Below are positions 24,437 to 35,945 of a DNA stretch of 64,000 nt, piece by piece. Position 1 is the first letter of the stretch; each line of letters starts with the position of its first letter. A program made the position numbers and the translations under genes. Below the pieces are notes generated by a model that was not told the DNA's origin, did not search any database, and saw only the letters and a program-made list of their open reading frames with translations. The DNA comes from Montifringilla adamsi (Eukaryota > Chordata > Aves > Passeriformes > Passeridae): the NCBI GenBank assembly GCA_017590115.1, contig JAGGNK010006426.1, forward strand, positions 693,221 through 757,220, written 5' to 3'.

Positions 24437-25480
24437 AGACAACCACCACAGCTACACTACTAGGTCCAGTATTTTGCCTTTCAGCAAGAAAACATGCAGG
24501 ATACAGAATACCAGATTTCCATTCTCACTACTTAGCCGTAAGAGCATTCTTCCTCTTTGGGCTGTCTGGAGGACATTAAGTGATTTGATTTGCATAGAAC
24601 TCTTACAGCAATTTCTCTTTCCAAATCAATTAGTGTTTGTTTATAGTATTCCTTCACTCCTTTCCTCAATCTGTATTCTGTAGAATTTCCATCAAACCTA
24701 AGACAAGATCTGCATTCTTACAGACAATTTGAAGTGATTAATTTATGCACACAAAAATTCAAGAAAGAAGGACAGAACATGAGTATTGAATTTGGAAAAA
24801 ATGAAGCAACATACATGCATGGCAGCTTGTTAAAGGGAAAAACTGACTTAGTAACCATAACTACACTATATGCACCTGTTTATGATGCTGATTCTGAATT
24901 GTTGACGAGCTGCCAACATTAGAGTACATACTCTTAAATTCAGGAATGTATCAGACAACTAGTGCATTAGCCAAACATACTCCTTGTATTAGTCACTGAA
25001 GTTTTGAGAAGCATTTTAAGAGTCAGGGTGATGATTAAACATTATTATTTGGTAAAAATTAGTATTTGAATCATAATGGATTATGCAGGATATTTCTTTA
25101 TGTTCCAAATTTATCTACAGCCGATAGTTCTAAAATAAGATTATTGCATCAGCAACATGGATTTGTTTGCAAATTAATGGGTATGTTATTCTATTGAAAG
25201 GGGTGTGTATCTGTTAGATTGTTTGTTTTTACATTTGGTGAATACATGTTATCACTGCATAGATGAGTGACCATGCACTTTTGTAATTCTCTTGACACAA
25301 AGACTCAAATAAATTGACCAAACTGATTGAGAAGTCCTATCTAGTACTCAGTAAAATGAATCCATTTTGGACAACTTTCTCAAATTGTTGTGTCAGATAA
25401 GGATCTTGCATTAAGGCAATTCCTCATCTGGTTTAAATATTGCCTGCATGCCTTGCCTTGTCTCTTCCTCACATTATATT
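24437..25480. other. No recognised feature
   Basis: About 1 kb of AT-rich DNA after the CR1 end. Short ORFs only. Confidence 0.5.
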
Positions 25481-25587
25481 TTTTTTTTTTTGCTTAATTT
25501 CTTTAGATTTTCATTTTCAGGTTTTTGGTTTTGGTTTGTTTTTTTTTTTATTTTTTTTTGTTTTGTTTTGTTTTGTTTTGTTTTGTT

Positions 25588-25620
<33 letters not shown>

Positions 25621-25640
25621 GGTTTTTTTTTTTTTTTTTT
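25481..25640 (+). repeat. T/G-rich tract with (TTTTG)n and T30-GGG-T18
   Basis: T runs, GGTTTTTGGTTTTGG, five or more TTTTG units, a T run of about 30 (25590-25619), GGG at 25620-25622, then T18. The ending has the same build as the tract at 20398-20440. The poly-Phe ORFs listed across it are artefacts of composition. Confidence 0.95.
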
Positions 25641-27456
25641 ACTTACTTGATGGACATTCACATGACAATGGGGCACTGAGGTTAATATTTGAAAGTTCAA
25701 ACACTATATAAATGTCCAACATTTACTTAATAGCTGGCATATAGAATTTTTTTTTACAAGCACAGTTTCTGTCAGCACCTAGAATTTTTTAATTTGTTAA
25801 GCACAGCAAAACTTGACGTATAGAAAAACTTAATCCTAAATGCATAAAGGGAAAAATAATATCTTCTACTAAAAGTTGTATACTAAAATCAGTAGACTGT
25901 AATTTAGAGATAGATTTAATCTTTCTTTATAGAAGGAATAGAATTTCACTAGTATCCTATTTATCTTATCATATTGCATGGTTTTTTAATATTATTGATC
26001 CTTGAGATTTTACATCTTTATTGCTTTTGAAGGTAATAGTACTTTTTCCTCTGAAAAATAGTACTTTTTCCTCTTCTGCATGTGTTTGCAGAAACACATG
26101 CTCCTTTAGCATAGGCAAAACACAAAGATTTCATACTCTTTAATTTAGTTGCCTGTAAATGCTTTTTTTATTAAATATTTAGTGTCCTATCCTATATCCT
26201 GCAACCAAGAAATAAGCTTATTAATTACATAAGCAGAGAATAATTTGAGATGCTGGCAAGAAATATCACTCTCATATGGCCAAATTATGGTATCTACACT
26301 GCTTAATCTAAAAAATTTGAGCAGCACCTGTCTCACTTTCACTTTTCAGCAGCTCAGAAATTCTGTTGCGAAAATACAGAAAATTAATATTATGGCTGGA
26401 TTTCCCAATATCTTGGATGTCACTGCACATAGTGTAAAATGTTCTATGTACGCTAACTGTACCTAGAAAACATCTACATTTTTAGAATTTTATTTTTGCA
26501 CAAAAAACTGCAATTAACATAAATTCTATACAAATTTAAAATTTTATCTCATTGTAAGGAGCTGCATGTCAATAGTTTGATATGAGTAAAGGGAAAAGAA
26601 TAGAATGCCAGCTTCATCATGAAATGTAAACAAGATGCTGTCTGTGATGCATTTCTTTGGAAGACTGGTACAGTAAATATGCTCAAGTGGAATGAAAGTG
26701 ATTGAAGAGTATCAAGAATATTTTATACCTTTTTGCAGGCATTGCAAAAGAATCAGTATTTACTCCTAAGGTAACACTTCTGAAGGCTTGGGAAGACTAG
26801 TAAAAAAATTGAAGACTTTTGTTACATTCCATGAAAGTAATTAAAAAATAATAAAAATCTATAAGGAATTAATGAGATTTTAAACCCGTATTGTTTTCTC
26901 CCTTTAAAAACAAATTACTATCTCCTATATCAGCATCTCTAGGTTTGCTGTGTAGCATTAGGTTAGATAAGGATTCTAATATTGTGAGGCAATTCAAGAG
27001 TTGTGGTATTTGATACACCTGAAAGTTTTAAACAGGATTTTTAACATCTGTTTTATTAATATATAAGGATAAATTATCATTAAGTCCAAATACTGCACTG
27101 GCAAACAGATATCTATCTGATCCTCTATATTTGTCGAGCCAATAATTACTACAAAACAGGTCAAACTTAGCTGCACCTAGACCACATTTCAGGGGCTATG
27201 GCTCTGAGAATTTAAAATACAGGATGGAAGAGAAAAAGCATAGGCTATTGAACAAAGCCCCCAGGACTGGAAATGGAGATTTTACTGGTACAAACAGTCT
27301 TCTGTTGTGCCTTTAAATAATTTCAGACCAGGAATCAAAAGAGTCAAGTTCTTGCTCCCCTTCTAACAACACCAGTGTGATTCCATGGATCTTAACACCA
27401 CAGGAGAACAGTTAAAAATTGAGTGTGACACCAGCAAAATTGAGTTTGTAGGAGGA
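25641..27456. other. No gene; tandem duplication and perfect hairpin at 26.03-26.10 kb
   Basis: AT-rich DNA. At 26036-26074 AATAGTACTTTTTCCTCT occurs twice in tandem (second copy after GAAA). It is followed at 26078-26101 by a perfect inverted repeat, GCATGTGTTT / AAACACATGC, with loop GCAG. Nothing else recognised. Confidence 0.6.
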
Positions 27457-27498
27457 ATAACAATAGTAATAGTAATAGTAATAGTAATAGTAATAACA

Positions 27499-27534
<36 letters not shown>
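27457..27534 (+). repeat. (AGTAAT)n / (AAT)n microsatellite
   Basis: AATAGT units grade into about twelve AAT trinucleotides. Confidence 0.96.
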
Positions 27535-27536
<2 letters not shown>

Positions 27537-27694
27537 TTCTTGTAGATATTTTTCTTATATAGGTATGCCCTTTTTTTCCAATTTTTTCCAATTGTCTTTC
27601 TTCTTTTATCTAGAGCTGAAATAATAATAATAATAGCTATTTGAATCTACATTTCAGTCTTGCTAACAATTTTTTGACTATATATAGAGTATGT

Positions 27695-28260
27695 TTGCTC
27701 TCAACAGGATTTTGATCAAAAAAACTGAAAACCAATGAAATAACCAGGAGAAGTGAGTGACATGGTAAATGATTGGAAGACATCAGAAAAATGATGCTTG
27801 GATGGACAGGTACACAGAGATCAGGCATCATAAAAATTATGTGGTAAATCTTTGGGGCTGCTGGACAGGGAAGATGTGCCAAAGACTCCAGGGTTTGTTG
27901 GCACCACTTGCCAACAGACCTGGTTGTGCTGTGACAGCAGAGCCACCTTCTTGGATTCACTGCAGCCTGGAGACCACAAGCAAAATATAATGCACAGATT
28001 TATGCAGTGGTTCTGTCACTTCATCCTTACAGTTGATTTGGGCCTGTTATCCACTGGGGAATGTGTGTTGGAGATTGACTTCTTCTGGACAGCCATGCAG
28101 TGGGTTGCAGATATGCTTAAAAGTAACACCTCATGTGTGAGTGCAGAGGGTGCACATCTTGTGCTAATAACTCTTTCTCTTGATTTTAAGAAGCATTCAT
28201 TTATTCAATTTTATTATTGTTTCATTGATTTTACTTAATAAAATAGTAATTGAAATCATG
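27695..28260. other. Unclassified repeat-like block with a 128-codon ORF
   Basis: About 27850-28150 is richer in GC than its surroundings and contains a plus-strand ORF at 27852-28238. Its translation starts MGLLDREDVPKTPGF and shows no domain I recognise. The composition, with many TG/CA dinucleotides where decayed CpG would be expected, resembles an old retroelement rather than a host exon. I could not assign a family. Confidence 0.25.
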
Positions 28261-28789
28261 TCATTTGCATGAAGGGAGGGCTAAGCTGTGGCATAACCAC
28301 TGACACAGTAAGTGACCACCTGCCAAAGCACAAGAGAAGAGTTTACTGCACAGTGTGTACCAGAAGACATTAGAAGTTTTGAGAGTTCAAAAGTGATTCC
28401 TGTGCTCCAGCACCAGAGCGTCCTGTACAAATTTGTTCAGAATGTTACCAAGAGATTTACCCAAGATAACATAGGGTGTTTTAGGTAACTTAAGATTGGT
28501 AGATTATCACTGTGTCACCATTCCATTTTGTTTGAGTTTTCCCTGAAGAAAAAAAACAAAAAGGAAAACAAGAGTATTCCATTTTGATGCTTAAGACGTT
28601 ATTCATGTTTGTGATGGGAAGGAGGGAAAGTTCATTCCCTGACTTCTCATCCATTTAAAATAGAATGGTTAATGAAGTTGAGAATGTTAGAAAAACAAAA
28701 CATGAAGTTGCACTATATATGATATAAAGAGACTTCATACTGTGCTTTTCCAAGAGTTTAAAGACATTTCATCTTGCTTCCCCAGTAAT
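28261..28789. other. No recognised feature
   Basis: Spacer before the CR1 copy. Nothing recognised. Confidence 0.5.
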
Positions 28790-30270
28790 CAATTTTGCTA
28801 CTTTTTTCTGTTCCCTTAGTTTTTCCTCTTTAGTACCTAGGCTGATAGATGCTGTCAGGGAACAGAATGGTCCCCCTGTTATCCAGGAGGAGTCTGTCAG
28901 AGAACTTCTGAGATGCTTGGATATTCATAAATCCATGGGACTAGATGGGATCCATCCCAGGGTCATGAGGGAGTTGGCAGATGAGCCTGTGAAGCCTCTC
29001 TCCATCGTTTACCAACAGTCCTGGCTCACGGGTGAGGTGCCAGAGGACTGGAAGCTGGCCAATGTGACATCCATTCACAAAAAGGGTGGGAAGGAGGATC
29101 ATAGTAATTACAGGCTGGTTAGCCTGACCTCAGTACCCGCTAAGGTCATGGAACAGTTTATATTGAGTGTGCTCACACAGCACTTACAGGATGGCCAGGG
29201 TATCAGATTCAGCCAGCATGGCTTTAGGAGGGGAAGGTCGTGTTTGACCAACCTGATTTCCTTTTATGACTGGGTGACCCGTCTGGTGGATGCAGGAAAG
29301 TCTGTGGATGTTGTGTACCTGGACTTCAGCAAGGCCTTTGACACGATCTCCCACAGCACTCTCCTGGAAAAGCTGGCAGCCCACGGCTTGGACAGGAGCA
29401 CTCTTTGCTGGGTTCAGAACTGGCTGGATGCTGCACCCAGAGAGTGCTGGTGGGCGGTGCTGCATCCAGCTGGGGCCAGGCACCAGTGGTGTCCCTCAGG
29501 GGTCTGTGCTGGGGCCACTTCTGTTCAATATCTTCATTGACAACATGGATGAGGGGTTGACTCTCATTAATAAATTTGCAGATGACACTAAGCTGGGAGC
29601 ATGTGTTGATCTATTGGAGGGTAGGAGGGCTCTGCAGAGACATCTGGAAGGGTTGAATGAATGGGCAGAGTCCAATAAGATGAAGTTTAATAAGTCCAAG
29701 TGCCAAGTCCTGCATTTTGGCCACAATAACCCCCTGCAGTGTTACGGGCTGGGGACTGTGTAGCTGAACAGTGCCCAGGCAGAAAGGGACCTGGGGATAC
29801 TGGTGACAGCCAGCTGAACATGAGCCAGCAGTGTGCCCAGGGGGCCAAGAGGGCCAAGGGCATCCTGGCCTGTATCAGGAACAGCCAGCAGGAGCAGGGA
29901 GGTCATTCTCCCCCTGTACTCGGCACTGGTGAGGTCACACCTTGGCTGCTGTGTCCAGCTCTGGCCCCTCAGTTTGGGAAGGACCCTGAGATGCTGGAGT
30001 GTGTCCAGAGGAGAGCAATGAGGCTGGTGAGGGGCTTGGAACACAAACCCTGTGAGGAACGACTGAGGGAGCTGGGGGTGTTTAGCCTGGAGAAAAGGAG
30101 ACTCAGGGATGACTTTGTCACTCTCTACAGCTCCCTGAGACATGGTTATAGTCATGTGGGGGTTGGTCTCTTTCTCCAGGCAGCAACTGATAGAACGAGA
30201 GGACACAGTCTTAAACTGTGCCAATGGAAATACAGGTCGGACATTAGGAAAAAGTTTTTTATGAAAGAAT
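28790..30270 (+). pseudogene. CR1 ORF2 remnant: reverse transcriptase and C-terminus
   Basis: Encodes the LINE reverse transcriptase in three frame segments. The first (to about 29440) reads HKSMGLDGIHPRVMRELA, then SWLTGEVPEDWKLANV, HGFRRGRSCLTNLISFYD and [18 protein letters not shown]; the last contains an active-site aspartate. A frameshift near 29440-29460 moves the reading to a second frame with [17 protein letters not shown] and FADDTKLG (29575-29598), the catalytic ADD motif, ending at a TAG at 29761. A third frame resumes with LNMSQQCAQ and continues through RLVRGLEHKPCEERLREL and FSLEKRRLRDDF to a stop near 30270. Both catalytic motifs survive but the frame does not, so no active enzyme is expected. 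Confidence 0.92.
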
Positions 30271-30443
30271 GAGAAAGTTCTGGAATGGTCTGCCCAGGGA
30301 GGTGGTGGAGTCACCATCCCTGGATGTGTTTAAAAAAAGATTGGATGTGGTGCTCAATGCCATGGTTCAGTTGAGGTGTTAGGGCATGGGTTGGACTGGA
30401 TGATCTTTAAGGTCTTTTCCAACCTAGTTATTCTGTGATTCTT
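28790..30443 (+). mobile_element. CR1 LINE, 5'-truncated, relatively young
   Basis: About 1.65 kb containing most of the reverse transcriptase, the ORF2 C-terminus and the 3' UTR. The end is TGGACTGGATGATCTTTAAG, then TTTTCCAACCTAG and TTATTCTGTGATTCT. It is the least diverged CR1 in the window, judged by the long readable frames. The 5' end lies within the start of the RT domain; homology can be read back to about 28790, but the exact junction is unclear. Confidence 0.93.
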
Positions 30444-31682
30444 TATAAGTATATATTCTCCTATTAAAATTTCAGGGTTTGATCTCCCCCTTTTCCCTTC
30501 TCCTTACCTCCCAAGGCCTTTACTTGTTTAATAAAAGGGAAGGAATTTTATGACTATCATTCCTTACTTTAATGCTTCAAAATAGAAGATCACCATATGC
30601 AAACTAAAAACCCTGTATAAGATTTTCAGTGCAACACCCATGGTCTGTCTCACCTGACTAGATGTAAAACTATTTACAAACTTTCTTTATTATGTTGTTG
30701 CTGAGAAGAAACACTCATGCTCCTTACTCCACATAAAAATTTGAAAAGAAATATCTTTGGTGATAAATTTCCTTGGTTTTGCTGAAATATCTGGCAAGAG
30801 GAAATATTTTTTGTCCATGGATTTAGCTGTATTTCAGTAATAACCTATCATAGCAAGTAAGAAAATGTTTAGAAAAAGTCTTTCAATATCTGCTAGGCTA
30901 CACTGGTGTTAAAAAAATAATGTCTACAGAAAGATGGAAAGTAGCAAGAGAATGGTTTCTTGGTCTGTTTTTTTTTGGGGGGGGGGGTTGTTCTCTTGTT
31001 TGTTCAGTTTCAGTTTGTGGGTTTGGTTTTGTTTTGCTTTTTGGTTGTTTAATTTCCCTCCACTAGCAGTGGCTTATTACTGCCTTATTATTAATCTGAA
31101 GAGGGAAACTAATGATTGGTGGATATTGCCAGTGTTATTGTGCCTGAGTTGTGAAAGAGCATTGATACTTATAAAGAAAACACACATTAATTTCCCTGTC
31201 AAAACACTTTATGATTCCTGATAAATGGATTCTGAACAATTGTTCCTATGCACAATTGTTAAAAAGATTGTCAAGTTAATCTATAAAATATCATAGATCT
31301 CTATAAACTTTCTCCCCTTATAAAAGATTTGCTACTGCACCTGAACTTCTGTGATGTTCATGACTGGTTTCTGAATTAGGATGGAAGAATGTAAATACCC
31401 ATGTACTCACTTATTACATGGAGAGATTTGGGTTTTGGGATTTTTTTTGAGGTTTGTGGATTTATGTGGTGGTGGCTTGGTTTGATTTTGGTCTTAAGTA
31501 GAAAGAAAAGGAAAACAAAATTGTTCACTTTTTTAATTTCTACTATGATGCCAATACTGCTCTTCTGAAAAACAGCATCAGTTCAAATCTACCAGACTTT
31601 TAGGTTTTGTGTAAATTTGAATGCATCAAGAATTATTTTGACTGGAATTTACTTATCAGTGATCTTGAATATAGTGATGGTT
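30444..31682. other. No gene; T9G11 and T/G-rich tract at 30.97-31.06 kb
   Basis: AT-rich DNA. At 30968-31060 a T9 run meets G11 and continues as a TTTG/GGTTTT-rich stretch. A smaller GGTTTT-like patch lies at 31430-31490. No repeat family recognised. Confidence 0.55.
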
Positions 31683-32340
31683 GTGTTGTGTGAGACACCA
31701 AAGTGGTTAAAGGTTAAATGAAAGGGTTAAGGTTTAATGACACCAACCATCAGCAATTAGCAAAAGCAGTAGGGTGCTTTGTTGCAGCCAGGTTTGCACC
31801 CCTGAAACTGAAGGGGAGGAGGGGAGATTTGGGGGTGTAATGGCAAAACCTGAGACTTTCACAAGAACAGCCCAGGTGCAGACGGAGTGTGCACTAGCAC
31901 CAGATCACAAAAACCTGACCTTTGCTTGGTAAGAAGCTGGATTTTGAGCCAGTTAAGGGGAAAGGTTGAAAACAAGCAGATTCTGCAGGATGAGATAATT
32001 CTTTTAATTGTGTCAATTTACTCCCTAACACAGCTCACTCAGGTGTAAGTTCCTCCTGCCAAGGGGAGGTCACATGTAGGCCTGAAGATATTCACTCCTT
32101 CTGACAAGGTGGAATTGGTTCAGCTATGGTGACATGAGAAACAGCTGTTGTATCTAGAATGGGTCATGAGCCATCAAAGACTCCCAAAGGTCCTCTAGAC
32201 CCATTTCCTGGGCTCTGCAGCAGAGGACTGTGCATAGTCCACAATACTGGATGGTGTTGCATCAGGCAGTGTAAAACCATTTCCTTACCAAGGTACCTGG
32301 GTGTTCCCATCTGAACCTGAACACATAGAAACCCACTGAA
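31683..32340. other. Unclassified repeat-like block, possibly an LTR
   Basis: This block differs in composition from its AT-rich surroundings and looks like an interspersed repeat: TGTGTGAGACACC near the left edge, AAAGGTTAAATGAAAGGGTTAAGG, CCCAGGTGCAGACGGAG, CTCACTCAGGTGTAAG. I found no convincing TG..CA boundaries or target duplication and cannot name a family. Confidence 0.3.
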
Positions 32341-32618
32341 CTTTATGTTTCACAGGCTTCACCTAGTACTGATGGAGCAAGAATTCAACCATTACTTCAA
32401 CAAAAGGACATCGAAATTGCAACAATTAAATCTCATTGCTCAGTCTGTGGAGGGTAATGACTTTCCTCTCCACTATCTACTCTTATTTATTTATTTTTCT
32501 TATATATTTTCTTATGTAATATCTTATACTTCTATATTTTTACATTTCTATTGATAATAACCATAAAGGCTTCATACCTCATTACCATTGTAAACAAATT
32601 GTTCAAAAGTACACCTGC
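32341..32618. other. No recognised feature
   Basis: AT-rich spacer before the microsatellite. Confidence 0.5.
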
Positions 32619-32634
32619 TATCTATCTATCTATC

Positions 32635-32666
<32 letters not shown>

Positions 32667-32732
32667 CATGTATACATAAATAGATGATGGAGGGATGGAT
32701 GGATGGATGGATGGATGGATGGATGGATGGAT
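32619..32732 (+). repeat. Compound (CTAT)n ... (GGAT)n microsatellite
   Basis: About eleven CTAT units with one CATC interruption, a 20-base spacer, then about ten GGAT units. Confidence 0.96.
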
Positions 32733-33640
32733 ATTAAAAAACTGGTAATTCAGCATAATTTCATGATAATCTGCCCCAAGCGACCTCCTTTAACAATAAC
32801 CTCAATTATATTGCCTTCACTCATGGAGTGAATTATGGTGGCCAAATTAAAACATAACATTTTTACTCTGATATTTTCACTCTCCAATAATTGAATTACT
32901 TTGAAAATGAAGGATCTCACAATGTTTTGGTACTTTAAATTTCATTAAATTAAAACAAACAAACAAACAAAAAACCGTAAAAAATCAGAAGAAACATAGA
33001 AAGAAAATCCCCACAACCTAACCAAAAATTGCTCCCTACCAGGTCTGTCATAATCTCCCAGTTTAGTTAAAGTTTGAGCTTTTGAGGGAGAGAGCTCTTA
33101 TGGTTTGTTTGGAGGTTTTGTAATAGATAATTTATAAGGATATTATTTGTTGTTTTATTCCCAAATTGTGGATTTTGCTTGTGTTCTAGATGTTAGCCCT
33201 CAGAATGCAATTTTGTGTCATTACATAGTTAGATCTCATAATTTCTGAACTGTAATTTGATAATAGCTGCTATGCCATACAGGTGTAGAACTTGAATACA
33301 TCTGCTTGTTTTGATCAAAATGCCTCAGCATCATTTTGCAGCTAGAGTGATAATTTACTCTGCATTCAGAAAAAGAGAAATAAAGAGTCCATAACTGAAG
33401 TGGGTGCTAACTGTTATTTTCCAGATTGCTGATATGGGGGATATTTATTTCAGATTATATGGCATTGTCCCAATCCAGGGATGCATTCTAAACCATGAAC
33501 ATGGAGCAGAGGGATTGTTTGACTATATCCAGTGTGAGATTAATACACAAATGAGGTCAAACATTTGTAATCAAAATGGCATTTCACTTTTATTCATTTT
33601 AAAAGAGAGCAAGGAGAAAAGATAGAAAAGTAAGGGAAAG
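32733..33640. other. No recognised feature; short (AAAC)n at 32.95 kb
   Basis: AT-rich. A small ACAAACAAACAAAC run lies near 32953. The ORF at 33404-33625 has no recognisable domain. Confidence 0.5.
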
Positions 33641-33960
33641 TGAAGAATTACAAAAACTGAGAAAGGTAGTCACCACCAGGAACCTCTGGCATCCTGTGAA
33701 GATCCTTCTTCCCTCTGTTGGTGGGTAGAGCCCTGTTGGGACCTGCTGCCCACTCATTTCTGTCTTGGCTGAGCGCTGCTTTGTGGCACTGGCTCAGCAG
33801 TTTCACTGCAGTGGTAGGGCCATGACAATAGTATGTGAATCGAGGTTCATCGCGTTCCCAGATATGCTCAGTTCTGCACATGCAGGTTGCTCACCTGTAA
33901 TGGTGAGAGTGTGTTCAACGCTGCTATCCTGGATGGTCGTGGCCCATGACTGACAGATGA
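33641..33960. other. Unclassified GC-enriched block
   Basis: About 320 bp distinctly richer in GC, with a few CpG (GAGCGCTG, ATCGCGTTCC) and an open 77-codon minus frame at 33648-33881. I recognise neither protein nor repeat family. It may be retroelement-derived. Confidence 0.3.
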
Positions 33961-34239
33961 TCATGGCCCATTACTACATTGGGTCTTCAACTACAGATCT
34001 TATCAAAGGCAAACCGGAAATGGCAAATGGCAGTCACAAAATAAGTCACTCTTTAAGACTCCTTTACAGGCAGTACAGTAGCACTGAAGCTGGATAAGGA
34101 GAAAAGAAAAATATAACCCTTTTAGGAGACTATATTTTGTCTTCTACAATGAGGGCATTTTGAGTTTCCAAAAGGGCAAAATGGCATATAGATAAACCTA
34201 TGCAAAATGGCATGTTGGCACACAATTGTACCTGATTTC
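33961..34239. other. No recognised feature
   Basis: Short spacer, nothing seen. Confidence 0.5.
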
Positions 34240-34345
34240 TTTGGGGTTGGGGGTTTTTTTATTTGTTTGTTATGTTTGGTATTTTCTTTTCCTTTTCCTT
34301 TTCCTTTTCCTTTTCCTTTTCCTTTTCCTTTTCCTTTTCCTTTTT
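34240..34345 (+). repeat. T/G-rich patch and (TTTTCC)n microsatellite
   Basis: GGGGTTGGGGGTTTTTTT is followed by a hexanucleotide array CCTTTT of about ten units at 34285-34345, pyrimidine-only on the plus strand. Confidence 0.95.
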
Positions 34346-34981
34346 TCCTTTCTTTTCAACAGGTAACCTTAATGGTACCATTAAGCAGAGGGAATTGACA
34401 TGGTGAAGTTTTGAAGTTTGATGCTTTGAGTGCAAATTTTAATAGTTCCTATGCTGTATTGAGGAATAACTAAGATCTGAAAGTGCTAATAGACTGTGAA
34501 AAAAGCCATAATCATTTGTGTCCATTCCCTTATCACACAATTTTATTTAGAGTTGTATATAAAGTGTTCCATCAGATGACTGTTGATTTGCTTCCACTGC
34601 TGAATTGTATTTTCTATCACTTTTGTATGCAATATACAAGCCATGCACAATAGGAATGCAGCCTTCTGCCCGGAAAAGAGATCAAATATAACTGACAACC
34701 AAGCTATGCACATAAAAGTATGTCAAACAAGTTATATCTTGTAAATTTTTTCTATTTGTTTTTCACTTATATTTAGTTATATTATAGATATGCATTTTCC
34801 TTTGACTACACCCTTAAGTGTCCTTAAAAAACCCCATTCCACTCAAGAAGATATGAATACCAAGGTCTCACTCAAAGAATTTGCAAATGCCAAGAATCAG
34901 TTCTGCAGCAGAAAGCCAATCCAATTCATAAAGAATGTAAGTTTTGACTGTAACGTTATCAACGCCACTATTGTTGCAGTG
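34346..34981. other. No recognised feature
   Basis: AT-rich DNA. Nothing recognised. Confidence 0.5.
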
Positions 34982-35602
34982 TGTTGTCATGGTGTGCCTC
35001 AGTTTCCATCGTCCCATCCCTGAGGTTTCCTTCCCCAGGTGGTGTGTCAATCACCTCTCCTTTCCCCCACCCTTGACCCCTGCTGGGCACTGTCTATCAG
35101 CCCAGAAATGCCAGGGGAGCTGTGAGTGATTGACAGGGTCAAAGGATGCTCTCCACCCCTTGGGGGGCCTTTGGCCCATCCAGGTGTCCCTCTCACCTGA
35201 GGCATCCTTCCCCTGTATCTGGTTGGTGGTCCCTGTGTTCCCTCTCCTCCCCCCTCTCCCCCCAGTTAAAAGGGTGGGTGCACCATGCTCTGAGGGGTTC
35301 TGGTGGAGCTGTTACTGGATTCAGAGGCCGTGCAGCCCAGAATAAAATCTCTGGATTAACTCTCCATGGGGACCGATTCCTTCTTCACCATCGCCTTAAA
35401 AGGTTTCTCCAGCACAGGGAGGCCTGAGGAGTGACCCTCTTCTACCAACAAGCCCCAGCCTGTAAGCATTGGAGCTTGGGACATGCCTGGACTTGTCCCC
35501 ACATGCTCATAGCTAGCCAGAGCGTCTCTGGCGTGCGGAACACCACAGGTGCCGTCATTTGGCTCAGCAGCTGGGACCAAGCAGGCCAAGGCAGTCCCGT
35601 TC
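34982..35602 (+). mobile_element. Solo LTR, ERV1-like appearance
   Basis: A GC-rich block of about 620 bp standing out sharply from its surroundings. It starts TGTTGTCATGGTGTGCCTCAG (34982; 34980 or 34985 are alternatives) and probably ends near CAGTCCCGTTCA. A TATA-like GTTAAAAGGG lies near 35265 and an AATAAA at 35341-35346, both in plus orientation with spacing suited to a U3-R-U5 order. CpGs remain in the U5 part. No unambiguous target duplication is visible; a GCAG match at one alternative end could be chance. ORFs within it are not genes. The class is judged on general look only. Confidence 0.65.
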
Positions 35603-35945
35603 AGTAATATTGGTAAAATCCAATACACCATGTTCTCTTTCTACTGCTCTACAGACTTCTCTCTATTTGTTTTGCAAATATTTTATTAGTAGCAACTGTG
35701 CACAAAATGATGCTTAGTAGTAAGGCAAGGTTTCAAAGTTAAGGTATCATAGCTTATAAGAAACAAGAACAAGGAAAACAAAAAAAGAAACTAAACCAGC
35801 AACAAAAGGATTAGCAGCTAACCAACCTAACTCTTAATGTTATCATTTTAATTTCTTCTTGATTGAAACATTACAACCTTGCTTTTCATGTTGGCATATG
35901 CAGTCAGGAATGTGACCCTTGGGATTTATGATATCCTATTTTCCA
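35603..35945. other. No recognised feature
   Basis: Spacer between LTR and CR1. Nothing seen. Confidence 0.5.

Noticed and set aside
29742..30317. 191-codon minus-strand ORF
   Set aside because: It is antisense to the CR1 ORF2 C-terminus; the sense frame shows the real LINE motifs.
35130..35631. ORFs of 71-93 codons near 35.1-35.6 kb
   Set aside because: All fall within the ERV1-like solo LTR and lack any recognised domain.
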